This document shows, piece after piece, positions 63,123 to 64,000 of a DNA stretch of 64,000 nucleotides (its first letter is position 1; the number at the start of each line of letters is the position of its first letter). The position numbers and the translations under genes are program-made. The notes below the pieces were generated by a model, which had not been told where the DNA came from, did no database searches, and worked only from the letters and a program-made list of their open reading frames with translations. Source of the stretch: Acholoe squamosa (taxonomy: Eukaryota > Annelida > Polychaeta > Phyllodocida > Polynoidae); NCBI GenBank assembly GCA_949317995.1, contig OX439038.1, forward strand, positions 36,275,113 to 36,339,112. The letters are read 5' to 3'.

Positions 63123-64000
63123 AAAACTGTTGCATGAAGATCGGACATAATTGTGTGTCCCGGGGTTCTATTACCCATGCATTGTTGGATAAGAAACCAT
63201 TTTTTTATCCAACCCGTATTGATTCGGGTACCAAACTGTACCCTAATCCGGAAACTGAAAACAGAAGGAGAAAACAAACAAGTCACTCTGGAGGAGGAGT
63301 ACGAATGCTGTAAACACCATAATTGTACTGTGCCACAATGTAATGACTGTGCCTATTATAAAATCATGGACAATTTACACTAATATGGACTTTTGAACTA
63401 CAAACCGGATTTACTACTACACCACTACTATTTGTGAGCTAGCACTACAGGCATCAGGGTTTAGCTACGCCCATAGAGTCCATCAACAGTCTACAACTGG
63501 ATCTACTATAACCTCCAGTTAGCTAGCACTACAGGCATCAGGGTTTAGCTACACCCACCAACAAGTTTTACTATAGCACTTCAGGCATCAGGGTTCAGCT
63601 CGCCCATACCAAGCCATCAGCAGCATCCGACTCCTGTTACATCCTCCAATCATGAAAACAAGTAACTTTGTTGATATTATTATATTGTATGTAAAATTGT
63701 ATTTATAACTATATAATATCTTTTATAAAGATATATTATTATATAAGGGTACCTATAAATATACTGGATCTGCGAATCCTAAAAGTTATTTAAGGTAATC
63801 CTAGACCTATAACTGTCTATATAGGTCATTCCTGGTCTCAATATATTAAGAGACTATAATTCTTCTGTAACTTGTAAATATAAAACACTAAGGTATAAAC
63901 TGAGTTGCGTCTCAAAAGTATAAATATTTTTCTATAAAATAAGAGAAGGTCCAACGGATTTCTCTAAACTTAGTATTGTATTACTCAGGTTAATACCTAA
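63123..64000 (+). other. Element B 3' noncoding region with hairpins and direct repeats
   Basis: Two hairpins come first: 63184-63192 with 63205-63213 (9 bp) and 63226-63231 with 63238-63243 (6 bp). Three copies of a roughly 34-nt unit, AGCACTACAGGCATCAGGG and what follows, lie at 63438-63473, 63522-63557 and 63574-63606. The last 350 bp are strongly AT-rich. The polypurine tract and right LTR are not reached. Confidence 0.6.

Larger units (their letters stand above)
51523..64000 (+). mobile_element. Element B: Ty3/gypsy-like retroelement, right end outside window
   Basis: A 350-bp LTR, PBS, gag (913 aa), pol, spacer, third frame (1225 aa) and 3' noncoding region are all present. The element exceeds 12.4 kb without reaching its right LTR. 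Gag and the third frame look whole. Pol has about two breaks. It is of the same lineage as A, C and E and is probably fairly young. Confidence 0.9.

Noticed and set aside
63438-63606. The three repeats as an LTR or terminal repeat
   Set aside because: They are only about 34 nt, lack TG/CA ends, and lie inside the noncoding tail.

Overview
This is animal nuclear DNA, not prokaryotic. It has a split tRNA-Ala promoter, spliced transposon genes with GT-AG introns, SINEs with target-site duplications, a LINE tail, several miniature inverted-repeat elements, and two exons of a conserved ciliary gene (CFAP90/C5orf49-like). Repeat tails of the form GTTAAACA followed by ACTC or AATC repeats, and MITEs reading TATAAGGCGC, are what I would expect in a mollusc or a similar marine invertebrate. 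The species cannot be fixed from this window.

From 303 to 42633 the window is almost entirely transposable elements stacked inside one another. A solo LTR (303-709) sits just downstream of a tRNA-Ala gene. Element A, a broken Ty3/gypsy-like retroelement on the + strand, runs from 714 and resumes far downstream, ending at 40490. It has been split by a PIF/Harbinger DNA transposon (3876-9470, with an intact spliced transposase and a MADF-type partner gene), by a SINE (9940-10056), and by element E (11941-38309, - strand, 364-bp LTRs, 4-bp CTAC duplication). Element E is itself split by a LINE fragment (34766-35659) and by element C (17913-30874, + strand). Element C is about 13 kb, its two LTRs are almost identical, and it looks whole. 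A remnant, F, follows (40491-42633).

From 42634 to 51522 is host-like intergenic and intronic DNA. It holds the last two visible exons of the CFAP90-like gene on the - strand, two more SINE copies, a hAT-like MITE, nested TA-flanked MITEs, a TA microsatellite and a tandem repeat. From 51523 to the end is element B, a fourth large retroelement on the + strand whose right LTR lies outside the window.

The main result is that A, B, C and E are diverged members of one unusual lineage of giant (about 12.5-13 kb) Ty3/gypsy-like elements. They share a gag with a long coiled-coil front, a gag end carrying a GGGAAAC/GGAAAAY slip site followed by a stem-loop, an integrase tail that usually carries an AT-hook-like motif and a terminal SPRL-like motif, and a PBS matching the 3' end of tRNA-His. 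They also share a large third reading frame after pol, in the place of env. It has paired C2H2-like zinc fingers and a C-terminal FF-x-x-FG motif, but no signal peptide or membrane segment. I do not recognise this third protein from any described retroelement family.
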